Of a stretch of DNA of 21,227 nucleotides, positions 9,421 through 17,771 are shown in pieces. A program made the translations under genes and the position numbers. The DNA comes from Paraphysomonas bandaiensis (taxonomy: Eukaryota; Chrysophyceae): contig CBFFRP010000106.1 in assembly GCA_965644295.1 (NCBI GenBank), forward strand, positions 1-21,227, read 5' to 3'. A model generated the notes under the pieces. The model saw nothing but the letters and a program-made list of their open reading frames with translations. It had not been told where the DNA came from and searched no databases. Within the stretch, counting starts at the first letter, position 1. The number at the start of each line of letters is the position of its first letter.

Positions 9421-10029
9421 AGAGGTCCACCCCGTAATATCAACAGATTGTTTATACATATATAATATTATTATTATCTAGGATAAAGAATCAACTTCAC
9501 CACCAGTGTCCACCAAACCCTTTTTGTAGGTTCTATAATCTATTCCCACACGCTTTGGAACGGCCTCTCTTGGAAAGGTCCTAACTATATATTATCTCTA
9601 GTGCAACTGTGTATACATACATACATACATACACCTTAATAATTACATTAAATTAAGATAACCGAACATGAAATACACACACTGACATCACTAATAAAAT
9701 AATTATTTTTAAAGTAATCAAACATACAAATAAAAAGCACCTATTATGCAGTATGCAGAGAAGTACTTTTTCATGCACATCCACTTTTTCTATCAGAGTT
9801 ACTAAAACCCTATTATGCATGCTAAGAAGTAAGAAAGCCAGTGAGAATACGCTACTATATATATTATGCTATATTCCTACTATATATAATATATTTTTGG
9901 AAATTAGAGTTATATTATAATACATCAAGTACTCCATGATGTTGAGTACTGCAATGATATATATATTGTATGCAAATGAAGTGAGTTAATATTACAAAGT
10001 TTGACATTATAATAATATTATAATTATTT
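9421..10029. other. AT-rich gene-free stretch with ATAC microsatellite
   Basis: No gene was recognised. (ATAC)5 occupies 9613-9632. From about 9640 the sequence is AT-rich with ATATAT palindromes and, at about 9770-9860, imperfect repeats of CTATTATGCA and neighbouring words. Confidence 0.4.
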
Positions 10030-10032
10030 ATA

Positions 10033-10092
10033 TAATATCCTCTCTGATGGAGCCACATCACTTCTTGCTTTATCTTCGTAAACAAGATGATA
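10033..10092 (-). pseudogene. 3' half of the interrupted Tudor-like ORF copy
   Basis: On the minus strand this reads TATCATCTTGTTTACG, then AGCAAGAAG-TGATGTGG and GAGAGGATA. It follows the element's own ORF at 10850-10905 (TATCATCTTGTTTACA, AGCAAGAAGAGATGTGG, GGGAGGATA) base for base with few changes. It continues the 5' half at 11415-11758 once the intervening element is removed. Similarity stops near 10033, where AT-rich sequence begins. Confidence 0.65.
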
Positions 10093-10123
10093 AAGTCGGT
10101 GTGATCATGAAACCTGGTAAAGT
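10093..10123 (+). repeat. Left terminal inverted repeat of the 1.3 kb element
   Basis: It starts AAGTCGGTGTGATCATGAAA and continues CCTGGTAAAGTG. It is imperfectly inverted relative to 11384-11414. Just inside, ATGAAACCTGGT and ACCAGGTTTCAT form a separate 12-bp hairpin (10100-10135). Confidence 0.7.
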
Positions 10124-10426
10124 GATTTCACCAGGTTTCATATATGGAAAAGTTTCATATAAGTGCTTATTTGAAGTCTGTATTAATATTAGTTATAACT
10201 TAGTTGTTGTATATTATCAATTATATATATTATTTTAAAAATATTTTACTAAAATACTGTATTATATTGTTACTTCTCATATAAATCTACTGTATTACTA
10301 CTTATGAAAATCTCACATCAACGTAACACTACTATATATATATTATGCACAGACAACACATACACGAAGTAATAAAATGCAGACACAATATCCCTGAATT
10401 AATTACGCTTCACCGAAAACGATATT

Positions 10427-10837
10427 TTATTTGAAGTAATTCTGCAACACTAAGTTCTCGTACAAAATATTCTTCTTTTCCGCATCATGTAATCGATGCA
10501 GTCGATCAGTTTGATCTTGCACTGTAGACATAAGCATAAAAGAATTTCGACCATCACTACAATGAACAGCTTGTTGAGGTGCAAGAGACACACCAGTATC
10601 ATCACAAGCACCAAGAGAAGCAGTACGTGCCACAGGGATAGTAGGAGGTACAGGCGGTTCGGAAACACCAACAATAGATGCAGGCTGAGCAGAGGGATCG
10701 TGCTGTACAGGTGAGGGAGCCACTTCTCTGCTTGATACGATCTGCTTCATCTCGTCTCTCAACCCCTCTATCACGTATTCTCCTGGGGACGAAATTGTTA
10801 CTGTGACTAGGATGCGTGGTATTGTCCATGCTGTCAA
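10427..10837 (-). CDS. Hypothetical 136-aa ORF inside the TIR element
   Basis: This uninterrupted frame is probably a terminal exon. An AG acceptor (CGTCCCCAG) lies in it near 10790, so the listed ATG need not be used. The protein has a Pro/Ser/Val-rich middle (PSAQPASIVGVSEPPVPPTI) and a charged helical C-terminus (QDQTDRLHRLHDAEKKNILY) that could form a short coiled coil. The stop codon overlaps an AATAAA polyadenylation hexamer (10426-10431, minus). It opposes the Tudor-like ORF, and the two overlap at their 5' ends (10803-10837). No family was recognised. It could be a cargo or accessory protein of the element, or an antisense frame. Confidence 0.3.
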   Translation of the reverse strand: MTAWTIPRILVTVTISSPGEYVIEGLRDEMKQIVSSREVAPSPVQHDPSAQPASIVGVSEPPVPPTIPVARTASLGACDDTGVSLAPQQAVHCSDGRNSFMLMSTVQDQTDRLHRLHDAEKKNILYENLVLQNYFK

Positions 10838-11157
10838 TGATGATGGTACCTATCATCTTGTTTACAAAAGCAAGAAGAGATGTGGTGCCACCAGGGAGGA
10901 TAAGTCAGTGCGCTCCAAATACTTCTCGCTTGCATCTGGTATACTTTATATATATGCTTGTTTGTGTACTGTACCTAATATTGAATATAGCCCACCAGGA
11001 TAAGCCTCATAATATTCCCTCCAGTAAAAGAGACAATATTCCGAGGTGGAGATATATCCAGGAACCCACTAAGGAGTGGGTAGACACAGGTGCAGTTGAT
11101 TCTGCTTCTATTATTACTGGTAAACGTACCAGAAGTTCAGTTGATTATCGCTTGTAA
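10812..11157 (+). CDS. Tudor/agenet-like domain protein of the TIR element (two exons)
   Basis: Exons 10812-10938 and 10991-11157 are joined across a 52-bp GT-AG intron (GTATAC...ATAG) in phase. This gives at least 97 aa. The frame is also open upstream of the first ATG (NPSITYSPGDEIVTV), so an earlier exon or start is likely. Exon 1 encodes MRGIVHAVNDDGTYHLVYKS then EDKSVRSKYF, a pattern (GxV, DGTYxLVY, VRSKYF) typical of small barrel domains of Tudor/agenet/chromo-barrel type that read chromatin marks. The tail is basic (GKRTRSSVDYRL). The intron call is supported because the alternative AG at 11028 gives an early stop. Two degraded relatives in the window (10033-11758 minus, 18405-18640 plus) show it belongs to a repeated family. 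The function is inferred only from the domain look. Confidence 0.45.
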
Positions 11158-11158
11158 G

Positions 11159-11200
11159 TATAGATAGCACTTTGTAATATATATAATAGTGCTATCTATA
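11159..11200. repeat. Hairpin in the TIR element
   Basis: TATAGATAGCAC and GTGCTATCTATA form a perfect 12-bp stem around an AT-rich loop, immediately after the stop codon of the Tudor-like ORF. It is a possible transcript 3'-end structure or an element-internal repeat. Confidence 0.55.
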
Positions 11201-11383
11201 GTATGCATGTATTAACCGTTACATTAACCGTTACATTCTCACTTTTTGGACCTGTAACTAATATAAAACTTATTAAATGTCTCCAAAAACATGTTCTCTT
11301 TACACCTACTACATTACTTATTGCAAAACATATAAAAAACACAACTTAAATCGACATTTTCAAAATTTCACCAGGTTTAGAGC

Positions 11384-11414
11384 GCTTCTCCAGGTTTGTT
11401 CATCACATCAACTT
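11384..11414 (-). repeat. Right terminal inverted repeat of the 1.3 kb element
   Basis: It ends CATCACATCAACTT. The same terminus recurs, slightly changed, at about 18983-19011 (CCAGGTTTGGTCATCATATC then GACT), which fixes the right boundary independently of the left one. Confidence 0.75.
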
Positions 11415-11758
11415 ATAGTAGGTACCATAATCATTGAGGGCATTGACGCATCCTAGTGACAGTAGCAATTTCGTCATCAGGAAAATACCTCATAGAGTGG
11501 TTATCATCATCATCATCATCATCACCAGACGATGCCTCCACTTCTTGTCCTGATTGTACAGAGGTAAACAAGGCATCATAATATAATATATATATATACA
11601 TACTACACAACACAACATACCATTTTGATTACTATCGTCTGAGGCATTGAAAATTATATCACCACAATCCCACCCCACCTCCCTCCTGTCATCAAGGCTC
11701 GCCTTCTTTTCAACATTTGTCTTCTTCCTCGCCGCACGCTGCTCTTCCCTGCCTGGGT
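11415..11758 (-). pseudogene. 5' half of the interrupted Tudor-like ORF copy
   Basis: The minus-strand exon 11621-11758 (REEQRAARKKTNVEKKASLD ... DCGDIIFNASDDSNQN) and the next exon from 11549 downward (QEVEASSGDDDDDDDNHSM, then YFPDDEIATVTRMR) join in phase across a 71-bp GT-AG intron (11550-11620). YFPDDEIATVTRMR parallels YSPGDEIVTVTRMR at about 10785-10820 in the inserted element. After TRMR an 8-nt shortfall against that ORF shifts the frame into a stop. The gene is then cut at 11415 by the 1.3 kb element, with its remainder at 10092-10033. The Asp run is the (ATC)n tract near 11505-11525. An acceptor-like CCATAG at 11759-11764 suggests a further upstream exon. Confidence 0.6.
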
Positions 11759-11775
11759 TTATCTATGGCAAGACT

Positions 11776-11924
11776 CTGGTGAATGATAAGAGATTTTGAT
11801 TATAATTTACTACTCTCAGCATTGAGTATAAGTTTTCCGTTTGTTGTTAAGCTAAAAAACAATACTCATATTATTATATTATGAGAATAGTAAATTGTAA
11901 TCAATATCTCTTATCATTCACCAG
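11776..11924. repeat. MITE-like element with about 43-bp inverted ends
   Basis: CTGGTGAATGATAAGAGAT at the left end and its reverse complement at the right end (ATCTCTTATCATTCACCAG) are identical over 19 bp. They continue with few mismatches to about 43 bp (TTGATTATAATTTACTA / TAGTAAATTGTAATCAA). The central part, 11818-11855, matches 3958-3995 in the pogo-like element at 34 of 38 positions. No clear target duplication was seen. Confidence 0.75.
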
Positions 11925-11993
11925 ATGTCACATACTTAAGTCGTGAAGTAGTAGTGTTGAGGTTAATAATTATAATTCTTACTTGTGAAAAAG

Positions 11994-12797
11994 CAGGGCT
12001 ACATATCAATTAATTGTCAATTAATTGACGCAGGTTGTAGTCAATTATAATTGCAATTATTACTTGCAGTCTCAATTTCAATTATTGCAATTAGTTGCAA
12101 TTATTTTTAGTCTAAACTACATTAGCTGCCTATATAGCTACCCCAACTGGCATTTCATTCCAGAGGCCACGACGGTTCATGCGTAAAAACATAAGTAATA
12201 CTCTTGTGCATATCAGTCATTTCAATCTTAGCTCTACTAAACAACATTTCAACCCTATTGGTTGTGGCATGCAAGTGCTTCATGCTGCGGTAACGAGTTT
12301 CCGTTGCCTGCTACCATCAATCTAATGTTGCGGTGCGCCGTCACTCTAAACAAGACTCTCACTGTCATTATCTTCTTCATCCTTATCGAGCAAAAATATT
12401 TTAATTGTAATGTTCCTTGATGCACGTCCACCCTTCAACAATCAAACCGAAATGCATTGGAAGCATTGCAACCTCTTCGTAATTACCATTTATATTCTCC
12501 AAGAACACTCGTGCATTGGCTTCAGGTGCCAGTCTATCGCTCATATCACCTATTATTTAAATGAATTATTATGTGAGTTTATCCTATGGGCATTATAGTC
12601 TTTCATCAATCTTCGATATTATTTATCGTAAAAAATGTATTTTCGCAATAAAAAATGCCGCTTTATATAAAAAGGTGGTATTTTTATATCAATTAATGAA
12701 GCAAGCTGGAGTCAATTATAATTTATTGCAATTATGATTTGATGTCGCAATTTCAATAATTGACAATTGAATATCAATTAATTGATACGCAGCCCTG
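11994..12797 (-). mobile_element. hAT-like DNA transposon relic
   Basis: The terminal inverted repeats begin CAGGGCT(A/G)C(A/G) and continue TATCAATTAATTG (23 bp with two differences; 11994-12016 and 12775-12797). CAGGG is the classic hAT start. Subterminal regions are rich in CAATTAATTG/CAATTATAATTG words in both orientations. Inside, on the minus strand, is a hAT dimerisation-domain relic (12155-12280). An 8-bp target duplication is not clean: the flanks TGAAAAAG and CTTGAAAG share only part. At 804 bp it is non-autonomous. Confidence 0.65.
12155..12280 (-). pseudogene. hAT transposase C-terminal (dimerisation) fragment
   Basis: The frame reads ATTNRVEMLFSRAKIEMTDM then HKSIT and ends at a TGA. 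The spacing matches the hAT C-terminal signature (TS-x3-ER-LFS-x-A-K-x4-TD-x-R). The usual Glu-Arg is degraded to Glu-Met here. Only this end of the protein remains readable. Confidence 0.5.
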
Positions 12798-12801
12798 CTT
12801 G

Positions 12802-12856
12802 AAAGTGCATTGTGTACAACAAAGCAAGGTTACGGTTGAAGTGTAGAGCAAGGTTA
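12802..12856. repeat. Dispersed about 55-bp repeat, copy 1
   Basis: AAAGTGCATTGTGTACAACA followed by AAGCAAGGTTACGGTT and GAGCAAGGTTAA matches 16618-16677 in order at roughly 80 percent by eye. It begins 5 bp outside the right end of the hAT relic. Confidence 0.55.
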
Positions 12857-13074
12857 ACTTCAGTTAATTGTCCAATTCTATCACTCCAGCATTATGAGAT
12901 GTACTGGGTGTGTAAGTGCTGGTTCTAACCCTACTTTTGCAGACCACTGATATATATGCAAATAGGTATACATGTTGCATATCATGCGCGGATAGGCACA
13001 ATACGTCATAGAAATTGTAAAAGTAATTTGATTTTGCTTTTCCATCTGTAATCCTACCCACAATATACTTCATG

Positions 13075-14819
13075 CTACACTTTGTCAAAGCTATTTGCCT
13101 GTTTCTCTGCTGATTTCGCACACCATAAGTGGTAAACACCCGAACAGCAAATCCAATACTTCAAAGTACCTGCAGAGAACAATAGCTTTACATATAGAGA
13201 TATAGCAGGCTATACCCACCAATAATGCAACCCACAAACGGTCCAAATACGCTGTACTCTTCAATAACATCCAATTGTACCCTTCCTAAGTCCCTGTTAA
13301 CGAAACACACATCTATACCGTCAAAGTTTTTGAGGAAATCGTCCCAAGACATATAAAATACTCCGTCGTCCTTCGCATTAGTGCCTGGATACATGAAATC
13401 AAATGCTCCAGTACAAAATATAAATCCAAACCTGTGTCAAAATTTCTCATTTCCAGGCGAATGTTCGGGTGTTTGTTCCACAGATCGCTGTTATCACTCC
13501 AGTCACCGTCCCACTCGAATTCTCCCCTGATATAGTCATGTCAATGAAAAAAATACTGGTACGAGGGTCTCACCATGGATTCCGCAACTGAACAAGGCGT
13601 ATTCCACTTTTCGCAGTCAAGACAGGCGAATACACCTAGTTTGGAGCATGCGCAAACAACCCTCACAGAAGTCACATAGATATGCAAAATGCAGAATATA
13701 CCTGCAGTATAGTGTACGCGTGGCCAGGAACAATGCCCCGTTTCTTACCCCGACCTTGCTCAATTGTTTTATCCACACCCCTTGTGGAGGCTGCCAGTAT
13801 CCCACCGTCACTGTGGTACATATCGAAATGGTTATGAGCAATATTTTGACTGTCACTGTATCACCTGTGAAATCGCGCCACCAATTCATACATTTCATCA
13901 GAACTTAACTTCTTGTGCTTGGACGCCAGATAGAATCTCACATCTGGTCCACCCTTCGTCTCCGCCACTCGCATTTCCAAGCGCTTCCAAATTTTTTGCG
14001 AGCTGTCGAAATTGAATTTGTACACGACGCCACCAGTGATGGCATTCATAGCATAGAGAGAGTACCCGCCCTCAATAGCAGAATAACTACCCATGAATTT
14101 CGCAAACGCTTTCTCCATCAGCATCACCCACATTTCATTCCCACGAGGAGAAGAAAATACAGGCTTCTCACTTCTAGCATTTACAGGCACATAGTCATCG
14201 ATCGTTACCGTCACGAACTTGTGCTTCGCATCGTCCCAAAGCCTGATATTATACCGACCACGAGGATTCCATTCTCGAGTTAGGAATGCATTTTCTAATG
14301 TCCATGGTTTAACTGTCAAACTTGCTAATGCACTAAGTAGCCAACAATCCCCCAACTGCCCTTGGCATATATCGTCGGGGTCCCTGAAAAATATAAGGAT
14401 ATTAAAGACAAAGTCTGCAGTACGCACATTCCATCATCAAATAGCTTATTCAATTTCCCCGCTGTGTTCTTGTACTCATAAGTAACATGCTGAGCTCGTT
14501 TCCAAACAATTTCGCTATTACTAGACTTAATACTCCCCAAACTTTTGTTATTAGGGGGGAAGTCCTTGTCCTCGTAGAGCATATGCTTGCAACAGAAGAG
14601 ACAACCATGACGAGTGAATAGTATGCGACACACACAGCTGGAGAATGTGTCTCTAATACATGGAAACACAAATATAGATATAAAATGTACAATAAGCAGC
14701 ACAGGGGTAGCTAAAACATTTAGCAGCAAAACAAACAGCCGGAAGCCCACATCTCTTCGTTTAGTTTTGAGAAGGCCGTACTCTTTACGTGTAATGTCTT
14801 CAAAACATAGCCACGCCAT
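13075..14819 (-). CDS. Membrane-anchored calpain (CysPc cysteine protease)
   Basis: Seven exons on the minus strand: 14819-14428, 14383-13865, 13810-13702, 13635-13574, 13526-13432, 13384-13220 and 13169-13075. The introns are GT-AG, 44, 54, 66, 47, 47 and 50 bp, all in phase, giving 479 codons (478 aa). Calpains are Ca2+-regulated regulatory proteases. Visible: one long hydrophobic stretch (about residues 28-53) followed by a Cys-rich patch (CVCRIL ... CLFCC, likely a lipidated membrane edge); DKDFPPNNKSLG; QGQLGDCWLLSALASL with catalytic Cys144; PGHAYTIL with His334; LRNPWGEFEWDGDWSD with Asn359; then MSWDDFLKNFD closing the core. The His-Asn spacing (25) is normal. The C-terminus is a short Cys/Trp-rich tail (KYWICCSGVYHLWCAKS) rather than a C2-like or EF-hand domain. 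Start: the first ATG gives an in-frame membrane segment, but an upstream exon cannot be excluded. Confidence 0.88.
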
Positions 14820-15117
14820 AAAATTATTAATCGTTTTATCGGCTCACTTCCTTCTCCCTGCCGTGTGTTTATGCACACTTAAGCTAAGATCCATCATAGT
14901 ATTTCTGTGTAACAGCAGTTCATTATTGAAATTGAAAATGATAATTTTTATAATCAAAACCAAACGACAGGACAGGAAAATACCTGTTTTTCGAGTTTTT
15001 AGAAAAAATTATTTCTATATTATACTGCTGTATATCCTGCTGCTGTTTATGTATTGCGCAATTCATCTCTTTCAGGTACGAAAGTAGGCGTTTTCAATTA
15101 CTCCTCTTCATACTTAC
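14820..15117. other. Intergenic stretch upstream of calpain
   Basis: This AT-rich region should hold the calpain promoter. No distinct promoter motif or exon was identified. The plus-strand open frame through it is antisense to calpain and then runs into low-complexity hydrophobic codons. Confidence 0.4.
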
Positions 15118-15975
15118 GTCATTCGTATCGTAATAGCCAATAAAAACAGCATCATTTCTTTTAGCACCTTTGTGAATTCTGTGTGTCGCAATTGGCTTGC
15201 AGTCAATGCTAGATCTGGTAAGAGACAAAGTCACCGTTGAGATCTACAGGTGTAGAGGACATCCAGTACGTTGAACAAACAAAGAAGACATAAGTCTCTA
15301 GAGAGGGGTAGTCGGGGAAATAATTCATTGCTTTGGTAGAACCCACTTTCAATACTGTCCAATTAAACGTTAAGTAGCCATCGTAGTGCAACATGGCATT
15401 ACTACACGAAGCAAACATTGGTTCAATTCAGGCACCCGACTAACAGCAGCAAATGTGAAAACCAACGAATATATTTTCAGTTCTAAAAGAATAAAGGTTT
15501 TTAGCATATGATAAATCATAGATAAATAATTAAGGTAGCTCTACTTACCAGAGGTGTCAGATGCCTTATGGATAATATGTATTCACGTATACCCTTCATT
15601 AATTCTTTCCCCACTGAACTTGTTTCTCTGATACTCGCACCTCTTGTGTGATACACCGCTTGATGATACGATTTGACACAGCTGTCCTCACATATTTGTA
15701 CCACTGGAGTTGCTAAGTAACTAGACTTCTTTGAATCGCCTCTAAAGCGCAGTATTTGTTTCTGACAATACTGCCAAGCAGTACCTAGGGTCAGAGGCTT
15801 CTTCGCTTTTTTATGGACGGTGTGATCGATCAAAACACCACTAAAGCATTGAAAGAAGTCAACATTTGTGTCACTATCGACGAGTTGCTTACTTTCCGTC
15901 AAACCACTTGTACAAGTACTTCGCAAACTTAACTAGCGCTGAGGAGTTACTATTTTTGGTTTCGCTATAGCTCAT
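15118..15975 (-). pseudogene. Decayed spliced gene, possibly tyrosine-recombinase-like
   Basis: Exon 1 (15975-15893, from ATG: ALVKFAKYLYKWFDG) joins exon 2 (15840-15549) in phase across a 52-bp intron. Exon 2 reads KKPLTLGTAWQYCQKQIL, then SVGKELMKGIREYILSIRHL, and ends at a strong donor (CTG/GTAAGT). The likely acceptors lead at once to a stop. Downstream, another frame carries GYLTFNWTVLKVGSTKAMNY and FFPDY-like residues (15418-15235), and a third carries ATHRIHKGAKRND (15210-15118). The order of helical N-terminal core, W-x2-LK...MNYFPD strand and H-x-x-x-K-G box resembles Crypton-like or protist tyrosine recombinases. If so, the Arg of the H-x2-R-K-G box is His here, and the segment with the first catalytic Arg is missing. 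The family is a guess. The coding relic itself is better supported. Confidence 0.4.
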
Positions 15976-16159
15976 GCTCACTGTGGTAGTTGATTTCTTA
16001 CTATTATGATATATATGTTCATCGTGTTGCTCATTTTAATAGAGTAGATACGTTATGATGCTGTGGTATGCCCCTTCTTGGGTCACTTCTCATGCTTCAA
16101 CACACCTCCATAGTACTATTACTCATCAGCAACAGTATATATACCATATGATCACTTAC
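15976..16159. other. Short gap between relics
   Basis: There is no recognisable gene. The plus-strand frame 16055-16267 is His/Thr-rich and without motif. Its distal part is antisense to the reverse-transcriptase relic. Confidence 0.35.
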
Positions 16160-16640
16160 CATCACCAGTTATATACAGAGGACGGTACCGTGGTGCGGCA
16201 GGGATGCGATGGCTTCCATAACTCTGTGGTGCTAAGGCCATCGACTAATCGGGGGTCAATGTGGTAAGCCATGTGTGGTGTCCACATGTAGGTTCCTCCC
16301 CTACGGTCAAGGTCGCTCAACCATTGGATTGTGTCCTCGAGTACTCCAATCCTCGAGTACTCGAAGTCTTGTTCATACGCTAGTTTGAGGAGTTTTGAGA
16401 CTACCGAGTTGAATGCTTTTTGGAAGTCCCATAATGTGCAGAGCTTTGTGTTACCCGTGAATTTTTCGAGTTAGATGCGGTTATATCCCGGAGGATGATG
16501 GCTGTATCCGTGCCATGACGCCAGCGCCGTGCTGTGCAGGGTGGAATACGCCGTCGCCTTCCCATATCTACAGCATTCAGTTGGTAGCGTCCGTAGTCTA
16601 TCCCTAATTCTTTCTTCAAAGTACGTTGTGTGCAACAAAG
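16160..16640 (-). pseudogene. Non-LTR reverse transcriptase fragment
   Basis: One minus frame carries RRWRHGTDTAIILRDI, then after a shift KLCTLWDFQKAFNSVVSKLL, LAYEQDF and WLSDLDRRGGTYMWTPH. This is the (R)GTDTAxLQL ... LxWDFxKAFDSV ... LAxxRLGVxxxxxxWLxxLDxGGxTxVRTP order of RT motifs 1-3 in LINE-type elements. Motif A has Asp in WDFQKAF, but the following FDS is FNS. The YxDD motif is not present, so the fragment stops before it. It may come from the same family as copies 1 and 2, but the parts do not overlap, so this cannot be shown here. Confidence 0.65.
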
Positions 16641-16677
16641 CAATATTAAGGTTCACAACATGTTGAGCAAAATGTTA
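16618..16677. repeat. Dispersed about 55-bp repeat, copy 2
   Basis: AAAGTACGTTGTGTGCAACA followed by AAGCAATATTAAGGTT and GAGCAAAATGTTAA pairs with 12802-12856. It abuts the 5' end of the RT fragment. Confidence 0.55.
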
Positions 16678-17771
16678 AATTCAGTGCAATGTCCCCAATT
16701 TTAACAGTAATCACTGAAATGTTGAATTTATATTGAAAATGTCTGCTTATTATAATTGTTCGCTGTTCTAGCTAGAGTGTCTGTGTGGCGGTGTTGCGAA
16801 GTTTCATGTGGGGTTTGCGGTTGGGTGGGGGAGAAAGGGTAGGTTTGTCTCTCTTCCTTGTCTTTGACCATATGCTGAGCCCCCCTTTGTATTTAGGGGG
16901 CGGCGGAGCAGTGTAGCTATGGGTTTGTCGGCGCGGAGGGGTGTGGAGTTGTCATTGCTTTGTTGTCGATATTTGAGAGCCATGTGGGCTATATGTTGTC
17001 TCTGCAATCGTATCATTGCGCTATCGAACACACACACCGAGGCGGAGGGACGCCCGGGCGCTTGTGCCGCTCTAGGAATTCTTCCTATGCCAGAAGGGGC
17101 CTTCTGTCGTCTCGTTTTTTATTACTCTTTCCTTATTACTCTAAGTTTTTAAGTTATTATAATATTAATAATAAAATACTAAACTTTAAATTTTAAGTAA
17201 TACTATATATTTTATTACTAACTTTTAAATACCAAACTTAAAATACTAAAAACTCTTATATATTATTATTTAACTTTTATAACTAACTTTTAAACACTCC
17301 TATATAATATATATTATACTAATATGAAATGAATTATGGCTCTTGGCTCTATATATTGTGGCTTTCTGGCTTTTATGGATTTACTAATAAAAAGTTAATT
17401 TTTTTAATAGAACCGTTTGTAATATAAAATTCAGTTCCAAAAGTGCCGTTGTATATGATGTTGTCGATATAGTGTAGTCTATGGTATAGAAGTGGCTTTG
17501 TTGGTTAAAAGTGCAGTGTGCAGTGTGTAGTGTGCTCTGTGTAAATAAATAGTTTTCAAAAACGGCTTCTCTTCTTTAAGGTATGATAAAAGATACTTAA
17601 ACTTATATTCTGTTATTGAATCTAAGCTCTAATCGCAATCTACTTTACTGGACGAACACAGTGGAACTCGATACACACACCAAGGCAAAGGGACGGCCGG
17701 GCGTTATTCACTGAAGCAGTCACAACAACTAAATGTTATTCAATTATAAGAATTATTATTGCCTCAGCACG
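16678..17771. other. Gene-free stretch, GC-rich then AT-rich
   Basis: From 16780 to 17110 the plus strand is G-rich and contains a hairpin GCCCCCC / GGGGGC (about 16879-16901). From 17130 to 17420 it is strongly AT-rich with repeated ACTTTTAA/TTAATA words. A roughly 36-bp motif (TCGA-ACACACACC, GAGGGACG, CCGGGCG) occurs at 17024-17060 and again at 17668-17703. No gene was recognised. Confidence 0.4.

Larger units (their letters stand above)
10093..11414 (+). mobile_element. TIR DNA element carrying a Tudor-like ORF
   Basis: The left end (AAGTCGGTGTGATCATGAAA...) and the reverse complement of the right end (AAGTTGATGTGATGAACAAA...) match at roughly three of four positions over about 30 bp, and both contain the subterminal word AAACCTGG. 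ATA (10090-10092 and 11415-11417) flanks both sides, compatible with a 3-bp target duplication as in PIF/Harbinger-like elements, though not their usual TWA. Independent proof of insertion: the flanking sequences at 11415-11549 and 10092-10033, read on the minus strand, are the two halves of one interrupted copy of the ORF that the element itself carries. A partial second copy with the same right end lies at 18405-19012. No transposase was recognised. The superfamily is unassigned. Confidence 0.7.

Noticed and set aside
12917-12927. GGTTCTAACCC, resembling a tRNA B box
   Set aside because: The T-arm stem does not pair well, and no acceptor, D or anticodon arm could be placed around it.
13617-13908. 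Overlapping open frames on both strands
   Set aside because: They are read-through of calpain exons 2-4 and their introns in the wrong frames, plus antisense shadows. The spliced calpain frame carries the catalytic His motif here.
13915-15087. Several plus-strand open frames of 88-157 aa
   Set aside because: They are antisense to calpain exons or in AT-rich DNA, without recognisable motifs.
16335-16363. Tandem CCTCGAGTACTC palindromic duplication
   Set aside because: It is a short local duplication inside the RT relic. There is no sign that it is more than a slippage event.
16804-17196. Open frames on both strands in the G-rich block
   Set aside because: They reflect base composition; the overlapping frames on opposite strands lack motifs.
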